DNA of 32,662 nt from Pseudomonadota bacterium (GCA_023432025.1 JAEYVE010000073.1:1-32662), one strand, 5' to 3'; shown: positions 22,271 to 30,997, numbered from the stretch's first letter. The notes: a model not told the origin generated them from the sequence alone. Numbers and translations are program-made.

Positions 22271-22810
22271 ATGTCGGACGATATGTCGACGGCGCTCGCC
22301 GAAAACCTGAAGCGGCTGCGCGAAGCAGGCGGACTCAGTCAACAGGCGCTGGCCGAGCTGAGCGGAGTGCCTCGCCCCACCGTGGCTCATCTCGAGTCGG
22401 GCGCCGCCAATCCGACGCTGGCCGTGGTGACCAAGCTCGCGCGCGCCCTCGGCGTCGGACTGGACGGTCTAGTGGAGCCAGCCGCCCCCCCGATCCGAGT
22501 GCTCGATGCGAGCGAGCTGCGCAGCGAGCGACACGGCAAGACGCGTCGCTCGCGCTTGCTCCCGGAGGGCGTAGGGCGCGACGTCGTCGTCGAGCGGATG
22601 GTGTTCGCGGCGGGGGGCCGCGCCCGCGTCGAGGTGAGCCCGGGCTCGGTGGACGTCATCGCCTGCGAGAGCGGAGAGCTTCAAGTGGCGTCGGGCGCGG
22701 TGGCCGCGGCGCTCGGCGCGGAGCGGGTCGCCGTGATTCGGGGTCGGGTCGAGTGCTCGTCCATTCGCGGCGCCGTAGCTTATCGCGTCGGTGGATTGCC
22801 CTTCGGGTGA
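22271..22810 (+). CDS. XRE-cupin transcriptional regulator
   Basis: A 179-residue protein with an N-terminal XRE helix-turn-helix (ENLKRLREAGGLSQQALAELSGVPRPTVAHLESG, residues ~8-65) and a C-terminal small beta-barrel of cupin type (~75-175). Such regulators (SutR, PuuR and relatives) sense small molecules with the cupin and usually repress neighbouring metabolic genes. The cupin here lacks the His-rich metal motifs, so it probably binds its ligand without a metal, or has lost binding. ATG 22271 is supported by the leaderless promoter; a second in-frame ATG at 22283 is possible. It is followed at 120 nt by typA. Confidence 0.85.
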   Translation: MSDDMSTALAENLKRLREAGGLSQQALAELSGVPRPTVAHLESGAANPTLAVVTKLARALGVGLDGLVEPAAPPIRVLDASELRSERHGKTRRSRLLPEGVGRDVVVERMVFAAGGRARVEVSPGSVDVIACESGELQVASGAVAAALGAERVAVIRGRVECSSIRGAVAYRVGGLPFG

Positions 22811-22930
22811 GCGTCGCTCTCCAAAGAAAAAAGCGTCGTGTTTCGTCCCGGTAACACCCGATTTCGGCGAAATCGACGCTGGGGCGCCTTGCCCAGCGGC
22901 GGGGGACGGGGTAGCGAAGCGCCCCCGCCC

Positions 22931-24745
22931 ATGGCCACGACCCGAAGTGATCTCCGAAACATCGCCATCATTGCACACGTCGACCACGGCAAGACGACGC
23001 TCGTCGACGCGATGCTGAAGCAAACCGGCGTGTTTCGCGCCCACGAGGTCGTCGCCGAGCGCGTGATGGACTCGAACGACCTCGAGCGCGAGCGCGGCAT
23101 CACCATCCTCGCGAAGCACTGCTCCACCGTCTACAAAGGCGTCACCATCAACATCATCGACACGCCGGGTCACGCCGACTTCGGCGGCGAGGTGGAGCGT
23201 ACGCTCAAGATGGCCGACGGCGTGCTGCTGCTCGTGGACGCGGCCGAAGGACCGCTGCCGCAGACGCGCTTCGTGCTCGGCAAGGCGCTCGAGCTCGGCA
23301 TGCCCGTCATCCTGGTCATCAACAAGATCGACCGTCAGGATGCGCGCCCCGACGAAGTGCACTCCGAGGCGTTCGATCTGTTCTGCGAGCTGGAAGCGAC
23401 GGACGAGCAGGCGGACTTCGCCACCGTGTACGCCATCGGCAAGCAGGGAATGGCCAAGAAGCGCCTCGAGGACGAGGGCACGGATCTGGTTCCGCTCTTC
23501 GACACCATCCTCGAGCGCGTGCCGCCCAAGGTGGTGGACGTCGATCAGCCGCTTCAGTTCCTCGTGCACAACATCGAGCACGACGAGTACGTGGGCCGCC
23601 TCGCCATCGGCCGCATCGCCCGCGGCGCCATTTCCGTGAACTCGAACGTGGCGTGGATCGGCGAGGACAAAACGTCGAGCGCGCGCATCAGCGCCGTGTA
23701 CCGCTACGAAGGACCGCGCCGCGTCAAGGTGGACCGCGTCGAGGCGGGAGACATCGTCGCCGTGGCCGGCCTCGAGGACGTCAACATCGGCGACACGCTC
23801 GCCGATCCCGCGAAGCCCGAGGCGCTGCCGCGCATCAAGGTGGAGGAGCCCACCATCAAGGTGCGCTTCATCGTTTCCAACTCGCCCTTCGCGGGCAAGG
23901 TGGGCAAGTGGGTCACGTCGCGTCACTTGAAGGAGCGGCTCGAGAAGGAAACGCGCCGGAACCTGGCGCTTCGCCTGGAGCTCACGCCCGAGCCCGACAC
24001 CTTCATCGTGTACGGCCGCGGTGAGCTCATCCTCGCCATCTTGGCGGAAACGATGCGCCGCGAGGGTTACGAGTTCTCGCTCGGCATGCCCGAGGTCGTC
24101 GTGCGTGAAATCGACGGCAAGAAAATGGAGCCGGTCGAGCGCGTCGTCGTCGACGTGCCGGACGACTACGTCGGCGCCGTCACGCAGCGGCTCGGCGAGC
24201 GTCGCGGTCAAATGACCAAGATGCAGAACATGGGCGCCGGCCGCAGCCGCATCGAGTACAAGGTGCCCTCGCGTGGCCTCATCGGCTTTCGCTCGCACTT
24301 CCTCACGGAAACGCGCGGCTTGGGCCTCTTGAACACCCTGTTCGACGGCTGGGAGCCCTACGCGGGCGCCATGCTGCGCCGCCCCGTCGGCGCCATGGTG
24401 TCGGATCGCGCGGGCACCGCTACGCCTTACGCGCTCTTCCACCTCCAGCCGCGCGGCGTCCTCATGATTCCGCCCGGCAGCGACGTGTACGAGGGGATGA
24501 TCATCGGCGAGCACAATCGCGAGAACGACCTGGACGTGAACGCGGTGCGCGAAAAGAAGCTCACCAACATTCGCGCTGCCGGCAAAGACGAAAACATCGT
24601 CATCACGCCCCCCAAGACGCTCACGATCGACACCGCGCTCGAGTGGATCGATCGCGACGAGCTCGTCGAGGTGACGCCCGACGCGATCCGCGTGCGCAAG
24701 AAAGTGCTCTCCTGCAATCGCCGCCCGCGCCGCGACGAGGAGTAA
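22931..24745 (+). CDS. typA: ribosome-associated translational GTPase TypA/BipA
   Basis: A 604-residue EF-G-like GTPase that binds 70S ribosomes and is needed for 50S assembly and growth under cold or other stress. The G domain is complete: G1 AHVDHGKTTL, G2 RERGITI, G3 DTPGHADFGGEVER, G4 NKIDR. Later blocks typical of BipA include RRPVGAMVSDRAGTATPYAL, LMIPPGSDVYEGMIIGEH and NAVREKKLTNIRAAGKDE near the C-terminus. The ATG at 22931 is followed at once by the G1 region (SDLRNIAIIAHVDHGK), as in all family members; an earlier in-frame start adds 31 non-homologous residues. Single gene, ending before a hairpin. Confidence 0.97.
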   Translation: MATTRSDLRNIAIIAHVDHGKTTLVDAMLKQTGVFRAHEVVAERVMDSNDLERERGITILAKHCSTVYKGVTINIIDTPGHADFGGEVERTLKMADGVLLLVDAAEGPLPQTRFVLGKALELGMPVILVINKIDRQDARPDEVHSEAFDLFCELEATDEQADFATVYAIGKQGMAKKRLEDEGTDLVPLFDTILERVPPKVVDVDQPLQFLVHNIEHDEYVGRLAIGRIARGAISVNSNVAWIGEDKTSSARISAVYRYEGPRRVKVDRVEAGDIVAVAGLEDVNIGDTLADPAKPEALPRIKVEEPTIKVRFIVSNSPFAGKVGKWVTSRHLKERLEKETRRNLALRLELTPEPDTFIVYGRGELILAILAETMRREGYEFSLGMPEVVVREIDGKKMEPVERVVVDVPDDYVGAVTQRLGERRGQMTKMQNMGAGRSRIEYKVPSRGLIGFRSHFLTETRGLGLLNTLFDGWEPYAGAMLRRPVGAMVSDRAGTATPYALFHLQPRGVLMIPPGSDVYEGMIIGEHNRENDLDVNAVREKKLTNIRAAGKDENIVITPPKTLTIDTALEWIDRDELVEVTPDAIRVRKKVLSCNRRPRRDEE

Positions 24746-24776
24746 AGGCGCCCGCGCCCCTTTTCGAAGCTCAGAC

Positions 24777-24807
24777 CGGCCAGGGGCGGCACATAGCGCC
24801 CTGGCCG
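24777..24807 (+). terminator. hairpin after typA
   Basis: CGGCCAGGG (24777-24785) and CCCTGGCCG (24799-24807) form a perfect 9-bp stem 31 nt after the typA stop. A T-run is absent, so it may be a weak or Rho-assisted terminator. Its right half is part of the repeat at 24783-24934. Confidence 0.45.
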
Positions 24808-24934
24808 TTGCTCCCGCATCACGGAAGTTAGCTCTCGAAGCGGCGCAAAATCCGAGGCGGCTAGCGTTTCTGACGGCTCCTAAAGCGGGTGTGGTCTGGG
24901 GCGGCACTTAGCGTCCCTGGCCGTTGCTCCCGCA
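24783..24934 (+). repeat. near-identical 36/37-bp direct repeat
   Basis: The segments 24783-24818 and 24898-24934, both beginning GGGGCGGCAC and ending GTTGCTCCCGCA, differ by one substitution and one indel and are 115 bp apart. Only the first copy has the left arm of the hairpin after typA. Each copy ends in the dispersed GKTGCTCCCGCA motif. Confidence 0.75.
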
Positions 24935-24993
24935 CTAAGAAAAGGGCGTCGCGGAGAGCGGCGCGAACCAACGCGCGCTCGTCTCGACCTGCT

Positions 24994-25041
24994 CGTCACA
25001 GCGCGCGTCCGTCACAGGGCGCGTCCGTCACAGCGCGCGCT
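24994..25041. repeat. three tandem 16-bp units over the end of the TonB-like gene
   Basis: CGTCACAGCGCGCGTC (24994-25009), CGTCACAGGGCGCGTC (25010-25025) and CGTCACAGCGCGCGCT (25026-25041) stand in direct tandem. The third unit holds the stop codon and last codons of the minus-strand TonB-like gene, so the array seems to have grown outward from the gene end. Confidence 0.75.
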
Positions 25042-25858
25042 CGAAGCGCAGACGTACCTTGGAGGTGGACGCGACGGGCTCTCCGGCGCCGTTGGTGGCC
25101 GGATCGAAGTGGAGGCGCGGCACGCATTCGCGCGCCGCGGCGGCAAACCCTTCACCACTCGGGAACTCCGCGGTCACTCGCGGGGCACGCGGCGTGCCGC
25201 GGGAGTCGACCTCGAGCGCCACGACCACGCTGCCGCGTGCGCTGGTGCTTCCGTGCGGAAAGAGGCCACGGCACACGTCGCGCGTCGGATGGAGCAGTGG
25301 CCCATGCGCCTTCGAGCCGAGTCCGGCGCCTCGTCCCGAAGCGGACCCGCCGTGCCCTGCGTCTCGGAACGAGCCCATCGAGACGCCTCGCGAACTACCT
25401 GTCGGTCCCACGACGAGAGACCCCTGGGTCGCTACGTCTCCAGGCGAGACGGCCTCCGATTCGGATGAGCTGCTGTCAGCGGCAGTTTCGACTGTCGTCG
25501 AATTCGATGCCAGGCTCAGGGGCGGGGTCGATGGCGCCTCGGGTGGTGGTTGGCGCACTTGGTGGGGCGATGGCGCCGAAGCGAGGCGGCTCGGGCCGGG
25601 AAAGGGCCCCGAGGATTCGGCGCCCGCGACTGAGCCGACCGAGGGACCGTGAGGGCCAGCAGAATGCGGAGAGTCGGAGTCGCGCAGAGGGGGCTCTGGG
25701 TGAAGGTCGATTTCGGCGAGGAGAGGAGAAACCGCGGGCGAAGGTGCGGAGGCCATCGACTTGGAGAGCTGGCCACCCAGGAGGGCCGCTGCGTGAAGCG
25801 CGACCGCCGCTCCCAGCCAAATGAAGAGTGAGTGTCCTTCGAGGGCTCGCGGTGCCAC
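25028..25858 (-). CDS. TonB-family energy transducer
   Basis: A 276-residue protein with one N-terminal membrane helix (FIWLGAAVALHAAALLGGQL, residues ~12-31), a long Ser/Pro/Ala-rich periplasmic region (~35-190), and a C-terminal TonB-like domain: SARGSVVVALEVDSRGTPRAPRV, then AAARECVPRLHFDPAT and a final VRLRFERAL strand. Such proteins carry the energy of the ExbB/ExbD motor to outer-membrane receptors; relatives in myxobacteria also take part in gliding and secretion machinery. No exbB, exbD or receptor gene is adjacent. The start is a GTG at 25858 directly before the membrane helix. It is divergent from the small lipoprotein gene at 26039. Confidence 0.8.
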   Translation of the reverse strand: MAPRALEGHSLFIWLGAAVALHAAALLGGQLSKSMASAPSPAVSPLLAEIDLHPEPPLRDSDSPHSAGPHGPSVGSVAGAESSGPFPGPSRLASAPSPHQVRQPPPEAPSTPPLSLASNSTTVETAADSSSSESEAVSPGDVATQGSLVVGPTGSSRGVSMGSFRDAGHGGSASGRGAGLGSKAHGPLLHPTRDVCRGLFPHGSTSARGSVVVALEVDSRGTPRAPRVTAEFPSGEGFAAAARECVPRLHFDPATNGAGEPVASTSKVRLRFERAL

Positions 25859-25969
25859 CGCATGAGCGTCCTCGGACGACGATTTCTGGAAGTTTTCGGA
25901 GGGGCTTCCGGTTCTTGCCCCAACGGCGGGTACGGGGCCCCTCCGGATTCAGGGCCGCAAGGATCAAAA

Positions 25970-25984
25970 GTGACGACGAGTCAC
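25970..25984. promoter_or_regulatory. possible operator GTGAC-N5-GTCAC
   Basis: An interrupted palindrome in the 180-nt gap between the divergent TonB-like and lipoprotein genes, 55 nt before the lipoprotein start. It would suit a dimeric regulator controlling one or both genes. A single copy, so weak evidence. Confidence 0.3.
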
Positions 25985-26038
25985 AAGACCGTTGTGGCCT
26001 TTGAGCTGCGTCAGTAATGTTTCATGGAGGTTTCAAGC

Positions 26039-26557
26039 ATGATTCGCAAAAGCATCAAAGTCGTGGGCGCGCTCATCGCCCTGGGTGCGGTCGGTTGCTC
26101 GACGACGACCACTTCAAAGCCAGCTGGCGTCGCGTCTGCCGGCTGCTCACAGCTCGGTAACGCGAGCGAGGCTGCGGCGCCGCAGCTGAACCAGGTGTAC
26201 GCGAGCCGCGAGGTGCAGGAGCAGGTGTTCCAAGCTCGCGCGCTTCAGCCGACGCGTACCTCGGGTGCAGAGCTCTACCTGCACGCTACACCGGGCACGA
26301 CGAGCGAGTACCTCGAGCGTGTCTTCACGTGCCACGCCGCCGAGGGGCAGGCCGTCGGAAGCAACGATCCGTTCCACCCGAGCGCGGGCTACGTATCGTC
26401 GGTCAACGTCCGCAAGGCGGGCGCCGGCTTCGCGGTTCGCGTCACGGGCAACGACAGCGCGACGGCCAAGGAGATCTGGCGTCGTGCGGATGCTCTCGCG
26501 GGTGGCAGCGTCGAGGTCGAGCAGGTTGCGGGCCGTTCGGCGCAGAACGCGCTCTGA
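26039..26557 (+). CDS. small lipoprotein of unknown function
   Basis: A 172-residue exported protein. The signal peptide (IRKSIKVVGALIALGAVGC) ends in a usable lipobox, with Cys at about residue 20, followed by Ser/Thr residues. The mature part (~150 residues) is soluble, contains the segments LYLHATPGTTSEYLERVFTCHAAEG and YVSSVNVRKAGAGFAVRVTGNDSA (each given here only as landmarks), and has two further cysteines that could form a disulfide. I do not recognise the family. The start at 26039 is decided by GGAGG 8 nt before it; an ATG at 26024 would overlap that site. A strong terminator follows, so it is a well-expressed single gene. Confidence 0.75.
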   Translation: MIRKSIKVVGALIALGAVGCSTTTTSKPAGVASAGCSQLGNASEAAAPQLNQVYASREVQEQVFQARALQPTRTSGAELYLHATPGTTSEYLERVFTCHAAEGQAVGSNDPFHPSAGYVSSVNVRKAGAGFAVRVTGNDSATAKEIWRRADALAGGSVEVEQVAGRSAQNAL

Positions 26558-26587
26558 TTTCGGCGACGGCTCGATTGACAATGGAAA

Positions 26588-26623
26588 GGGGCGGCGGCAC
26601 TTCGTGCCGCCGCCCCCTTTTTT
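26588..26623 (+). terminator. strong factor-independent terminator
   Basis: A perfect 13-bp stem GGGGCGGCGGCAC with its complement around a TTC loop, followed by CCTTTTTT, 30 nt after the lipoprotein stop. Confidence 0.92.
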
Positions 26624-26739
26624 CGTGAAACGGCCCAGTTGGCCACATCCGTCCCACGACCGGATCGCGCGAGCCGCGCGTAGCGTCGGCTGCGGTCGAT
26701 GTCCTCCCAACGCGCTGGCCTAGATCCTTGCAGGAGCGT

Positions 26740-28494
26740 TCAGTCGAGCTGGTCGTCCAGGTCGCGAAAGAACGCGGCGTCGTCGAGCTCGTCTTCGCGC
26801 TCTTCGGTGGCGCCGTGGGGAGCGCGAGCGTGTAGCTTCTTCGCGAGGCGCCGCTCGATGCCTTCGAGCAGCGGGTCGAGCGTCTTTCGCTCCAATGCGG
26901 AGACGAGCACGACGTCTTCGTCGAAAGTGAGGTTCTCGAGGGCGTCGGGGGCGAGGCGGTCGATTTTGTTGAAGACGCGCAAGCGCGGCAGGCGCTCGAG
27001 GTCGAGCTCTCGAAGCAGCGCATCGGTGGTGCGCCTGTGTTCTTCCTCTTCCGCGTCGGTCGCGTCCACCAGCTCAATCAAGAGATCCGCCGTGGCCGCC
27101 TCTTCGAAGGTGGCGCGGAACGCTGCGAAGAGGTCCTTCGGCATGTCGCGGATGAAGCCGACGGTGTCCGTGAGAACGACGTCCGCTCCCGAAGGCAGGT
27201 GAAGCCGGCGCGAGCGCGTATCGAGCGTGGCGAACAGCTTGTCTTCGGCGAGGACGCCCGCGCTGGTGAGCGTGTTGAGCAGCGTGCTCTTGCCGGCGTT
27301 CGTATAGCCGACGATGGCCACGACGGGCGTGTCGCTTCCCTCGCGCTTGCGGCGACGCTGCGCGCGCTGACGCCCGAGCTCGGAGAGCTGCCGCTCGAGC
27401 CGCGTGACCTTCTCTCTCGCGCGACGACGGCCGATTTCCAGCGTCGTTTCTCCGGGGCCGCGGCCGCCGATGCCGCCAGTGAGTCTGCTCAGCGCGTCGT
27501 CCTTTTGACCGAGGCGCGGCAACGTGTACTTCAGCTGAGCCAGCTCCACCTGCAGCTTGCCGTCACGCGTTTCGGCGCGCTGGGCGAAAATGTCCAGGAT
27601 GAGCTGGCTGCGGTCGATGACCTTGAGATCGGTGTGGGCGGCGATGCCACTCGCCTGCGCGGGCGTGAGGTCTCGGTCGAAAATGAGCGTTTCTGCGTCG
27701 AGGCCGATGGCGCGGATGACCACCTCCTCGAGCTTGCCCTTTCCGAGCACGAGCTTGGGATCGATGCGGTCTCGCATCTGGATCACTCGATCGACCACCG
27801 CTACGCCCGCCGTGGCCGCCAGGGACTCGAGCTCCTCCATGCGCGCCTTGGCCTGACGCAGGGCGCCGCTCTTCTGCTTTTCTCCGACGTGAACGAGGAT
27901 GGCGCGTCCATCCTTGGCCTCGACGGCGTGGACCTGGCGCTCGCGCGAGTACTCGTCTTCCAGCGCGCTGATGAGCTGGCCGAAGTCCGGTTCCGGGCGA
28001 CCCCAGGGGCGCGGCGGGACGATTTCGTAGCCGTTCCCCTGGGAAACGGAGCCCTCGGCCTTTTTGTGCCCGGGCGGAACGTTGTACGCCCACGTAATCG
28101 AGCGCGGCTCACCCGTGGGCGTGAGCAAAATGGCGCACACCAAGTCGAGCCGGAGCCGAGTCAGGTCGGTGAGGTCGTCGTGAGTCAGGCCCTCGTTGAA
28201 CAGGTGCGTGTGCACCAGTCGGAGCGCGCGGAAGCGACCTTGCGCCGCGCGCAGACGGCCAATGTCCGGAAGCATCAGGCCTGTCGGCGTACCGACCACG
28301 ACGTAGTCCACGACGCCCGAGCGGTGGACGAGAGCCCCGACTTGACGCTTCGACTCGAGGGATGCCTCGGCGAGCGAGCGAACGAGCTCGGGGGTGGTGA
28401 TGCTGTCCGGGGGGACCCTGCGGCGATAGATGCGCTCGAGCGCTCGCGTCGCGCTCGGCGACAAGCCTGCGGTATTTCCGTGGATTTCCGGCAT
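26740..28494 (-). CDS. hflX: GTPase HflX, long form
   Basis: Ribosome-splitting GTPase of the Obg-HflX superfamily, used under heat and antibiotic stress. It has 584 residues against ~430 in E. coli, because of an extra N-terminal block (~residues 1-190) with its own conserved-looking features (HTHLFNEGLTHDDLTDL, LVCAILLT), as found in several deltaproteobacterial and cyanobacterial HflX proteins. The HflX domain follows (DPKLVLGKGKLEEV, IFDRDLTPAQ, VIDRSQLILDIFAQRA), then the GGIGGRGPGETTLE glycine-rich segment and the G domain: G1 GYTNAGKSTLL, G3 DTVGFIRDMP, G4 NKIDR. The C-terminus ends in an acidic tail (EDELDDAAFFRDLDDQLD). Start ATG at 28494; divergent from thrB. Confidence 0.96.
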   Translation of the reverse strand: MPEIHGNTAGLSPSATRALERIYRRRVPPDSITTPELVRSLAEASLESKRQVGALVHRSGVVDYVVVGTPTGLMLPDIGRLRAAQGRFRALRLVHTHLFNEGLTHDDLTDLTRLRLDLVCAILLTPTGEPRSITWAYNVPPGHKKAEGSVSQGNGYEIVPPRPWGRPEPDFGQLISALEDEYSRERQVHAVEAKDGRAILVHVGEKQKSGALRQAKARMEELESLAATAGVAVVDRVIQMRDRIDPKLVLGKGKLEEVVIRAIGLDAETLIFDRDLTPAQASGIAAHTDLKVIDRSQLILDIFAQRAETRDGKLQVELAQLKYTLPRLGQKDDALSRLTGGIGGRGPGETTLEIGRRRAREKVTRLERQLSELGRQRAQRRRKREGSDTPVVAIVGYTNAGKSTLLNTLTSAGVLAEDKLFATLDTRSRRLHLPSGADVVLTDTVGFIRDMPKDLFAAFRATFEEAATADLLIELVDATDAEEEEHRRTTDALLRELDLERLPRLRVFNKIDRLAPDALENLTFDEDVVLVSALERKTLDPLLEGIERRLAKKLHARAPHGATEEREDELDDAAFFRDLDDQLD

Positions 28495-28633
28495 GAAGCT
28501 TTGCCGTACTTAGCCTGCCAAGTCTCGCGGCGCGCGTCGAGGGGCGGCTATCGCGCCCGCACCCGAGGGAACGGTGGTGGGGAGCAGGCTCGCTCTTGCG
28601 AGCCTCGCCGGATTGGCTCAAAACGCGGGGCCC

Positions 28634-29614
28634 ATGGCGCTACTGACCCGCATCGACGAGCGAGCCGCGCGTGACCTGCTCCGTGCTTACGGCCTCGAGC
28701 CCGAGACGTTCGTGGCGCTCGAAGCGGGCTCGGTGAACTCGAACTTTCGCTTCACGACGACCGACGGGCGCGCGTTCTTCGCTCGCGTGTACGAGGAGCA
28801 AGGACGACGAGGCGCGCTCACGGAGCTCCGGTTGCTCCAGGTGTTGGCCCAGCGCGGCGTGCCCGTGGCGCTCCCGCAGCCGATGACGAACGGCGAGCTC
28901 GTCCACGAGCACGAGGGCAAGCCGTTCGCCGTGTATCCGTTCGTGGAGGGGGACATCCTCTGTCAGGCGCGCGTCACCGCGGAGGCGTGCGCCGAGGTCG
29001 GTCGAGCGCTCGCCACCGTGCACTCGACTCCCGTCGAAGGGCTGGGGTTGGGCGAGGGGCGTTTTCGTTTCGAGGATCTCGAGCGTCGTCTAGTGCTCGT
29101 GGACAGCTCCGGTCGAGCCGAGCTCGTCCGTGCTGCGGCCCGCATTCGCGAGCTCATGCGCGCGTACGGGCCACGCCGACAGACCGACTTGCCGGGCGGC
29201 CTCATCCACGGGGACCTGTTCCGGGACAACGTGCTCTTTCGCGGTGAACGCCTGGCAGCGCTGCTCGACTTCGAGAGCGCGTCGCTGGGGACATTTGCGT
29301 ACGATCTGATGGTGACGGTGCTCGCCTGGTGCTTCGGTAGCGAGCTCGACGTCACGCTCGCGGGGGCGATGATCCGCGCTTATCACGAGGTACGCCCCCT
29401 CTCGGACGCCGAGCGGCGCGCTCTCGCCGTCGAGGGCGCCGTCGCCTGCGTTCGCTTCGCGACCACGCGTTTGACGGATTTTTCGTTGCGTGTGCCAGAA
29501 GGAGCGACGCCAAAGCGCTCCTACCGGCGCTTCTTGGACCGCCTCGAGGCCCTGGAGGCGGGCGCCTTGGCGCCCATTTTGGCGAGCCTTCCTTCCACTC
29601 CACCGAACCACTGA
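28634..29614 (+). CDS. thrB: homoserine kinase of the APH-fold (ThrB type)
   Basis: A 326-residue phosphotransferase with the aminoglycoside-kinase fold. The segment LEAGSVNSNFRFTTTDGRAFFARVYE, here interrupted as LEAGSVNSNF and FFARVYE, matches the nucleotide-binding start of bacterial APH-type homoserine kinases (GSENSNF in Pseudomonas). The catalytic loop is GGLIHGDLFRDNVLF and the metal-binding motif LLDFESAS. It would make O-phosphohomoserine for threonine synthesis; a related small-molecule kinase cannot be excluded. ATG 28634 has GGGG before it and begins close to the conserved domain. It ends 9 nt before argH, so the two amino-acid genes are probably one transcript. Confidence 0.78.
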   Translation: MALLTRIDERAARDLLRAYGLEPETFVALEAGSVNSNFRFTTTDGRAFFARVYEEQGRRGALTELRLLQVLAQRGVPVALPQPMTNGELVHEHEGKPFAVYPFVEGDILCQARVTAEACAEVGRALATVHSTPVEGLGLGEGRFRFEDLERRLVLVDSSGRAELVRAAARIRELMRAYGPRRQTDLPGGLIHGDLFRDNVLFRGERLAALLDFESASLGTFAYDLMVTVLAWCFGSELDVTLAGAMIRAYHEVRPLSDAERRALAVEGAVACVRFATTRLTDFSLRVPEGATPKRSYRRFLDRLEALEAGALAPILASLPSTPPNH

Positions 29615-29623
29615 GGACGTGAC

Positions 29624-30997
29624 ATGAGCGTAGCGCGCGGCGGGCGTTTGCCCGCGTCGATCGACCAGGCAATGCAGGACCTCAACACGAGCGTCCACGT
29701 GGACTCTGCGCTTTGGCGCGAAGACATCGCAGGCTCCAAGGCGCACGCGCGTGGTCTGGCGCGCGTCGGCGTCATCGACGCGGCGGACGCGGACGCCATC
29801 GTGGCGGGATTGGACCAAATCGCCGGCGAGATCGAAGACGGAACGTTCCGTTGGGATCCGGTCAAAGAAGACGTCCACATGAACATCGAGTCGCGGCTCA
29901 TCGCCATCGCCGGCGCCTCGGGAGCGAAGCTCCATACGGGCCGCTCGCGGAACGACCAAGTCGCGACCGATCTCCGGCTCTTCACGCGTCGTCGTGGCGA
30001 GGAGGCCCTCGCGGCGCTGCGTGATCTGGCGCACGTGCTGCTCGATCGCGCGGAAGAGCAAATCGACGTGCTCATGCCGACGTACACGCACCTGCAGCGG
30101 GCGCAGCCGAGCCGTTTGTCGCACCACCTCATGGCGTGGCAAGAAATGCTCTTGCGCGATCACGGGCGGCTCACGGACGCGCTCACGCGTCTGAACGAGT
30201 CGCCGCTCGGCGCGGGGGCGGTTGCGGGGAGCGGTTTTCCCCTGGATCGTGAGGGGGTGGCAGCGGAGCTGGGCTTCGTTCGCCCGATGCGCAACTCCAT
30301 CGACGCGACGGCGAGCCGTGACTTCTTGATGGAGGTCGCCTCGGCGCTCGCCATTTTGGGCGTTCACTTGTCGCGCATCAGCGAAGAAATCGTCATCTGG
30401 TCGACGGTGGAGTTCGGCTTTCTTTCGCTGAGCGACGCATTCTCCACGAGCTCCAGCATGATGCCGCAAAAGAAAAACCCCGACGTGGCGGAGCTGGTGC
30501 GCGGCAAGGCAGCCAAGCTGATGGGCAGCGTGACCACGCTGCTCGCCCTCGAAAAGAGCCTGTGCTTCGGCTACGGACGAGAGCTCCAAGAGGACAAGCG
30601 TCCCATTTTCGATGCGTTCGACGACGCCATCGTGAGCTTGCGCGCTCTCACAGGCGCGCTCGCGACCTGCACGTTCCGGGAAAAGCGCCTGCGACAAGCC
30701 CTGGAGGGCGGGCACGTCTGCGCGACGGACTTGGCGGACTACTTGGTGCTGCAGAAGGTGCCGTTCCGCGAGGCCCATCACATCGTGGGCGGGTTGGTGA
30801 GGGCAGCGGAGGAGCGGGACGTTCAGCTGGGCGAGCTTCCGGCGGAAGTGCTCTTGGCCGCTCATCCGTCGCTGGGCGGCAACGAAGTGGCCGAGGTACT
30901 GGATCCCGAAGCCGCGGTCGAGCGCCGCAAGCTCGTCGGCGGGCCCGCAAAGGCTCGCGTTTTGGCGGAAATTGCCGCGGCGCGCGTGCGTTGGTGA
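29624..30997 (+). CDS. argH: argininosuccinate lyase
   Basis: Last step of arginine synthesis: splits argininosuccinate to arginine and fumarate. It has 457 residues, the usual length for this homotetramer. Visible blocks: VDSALWREDIAGSKAHA, VKEDVHMNIESRLI, LHTGRSRNDQVATDLRLF, TYTHLQRAQPSRLSHHL (catalytic His), LNESPLGAGAVAGSGFPLDR and the fumarase-superfamily signature SSSMMPQKKNPDVAELVRGK with the catalytic Ser. ATG 29624 has GAGGA at the right distance and comes 9 nt after thrB. argG and other arg genes are not in the window. Confidence 0.97.
   Translation: MSVARGGRLPASIDQAMQDLNTSVHVDSALWREDIAGSKAHARGLARVGVIDAADADAIVAGLDQIAGEIEDGTFRWDPVKEDVHMNIESRLIAIAGASGAKLHTGRSRNDQVATDLRLFTRRRGEEALAALRDLAHVLLDRAEEQIDVLMPTYTHLQRAQPSRLSHHLMAWQEMLLRDHGRLTDALTRLNESPLGAGAVAGSGFPLDREGVAAELGFVRPMRNSIDATASRDFLMEVASALAILGVHLSRISEEIVIWSTVEFGFLSLSDAFSTSSSMMPQKKNPDVAELVRGKAAKLMGSVTTLLALEKSLCFGYGRELQEDKRPIFDAFDDAIVSLRALTGALATCTFREKRLRQALEGGHVCATDLADYLVLQKVPFREAHHIVGGLVRAAEERDVQLGELPAEVLLAAHPSLGGNEVAEVLDPEAAVERRKLVGGPAKARVLAEIAAARVRW

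Noticed and set aside
22800..22930. Earlier start for typA at 22838
   Set aside because: Adds 31 Arg/Gly-rich residues before the invariant start of the G domain; the ATG at 22931 fits all known family members.
27037..28674. 545-codon plus-strand frame opposite hflX
   Set aside because: Antisense shadow; all GTPase motifs lie on the minus strand.
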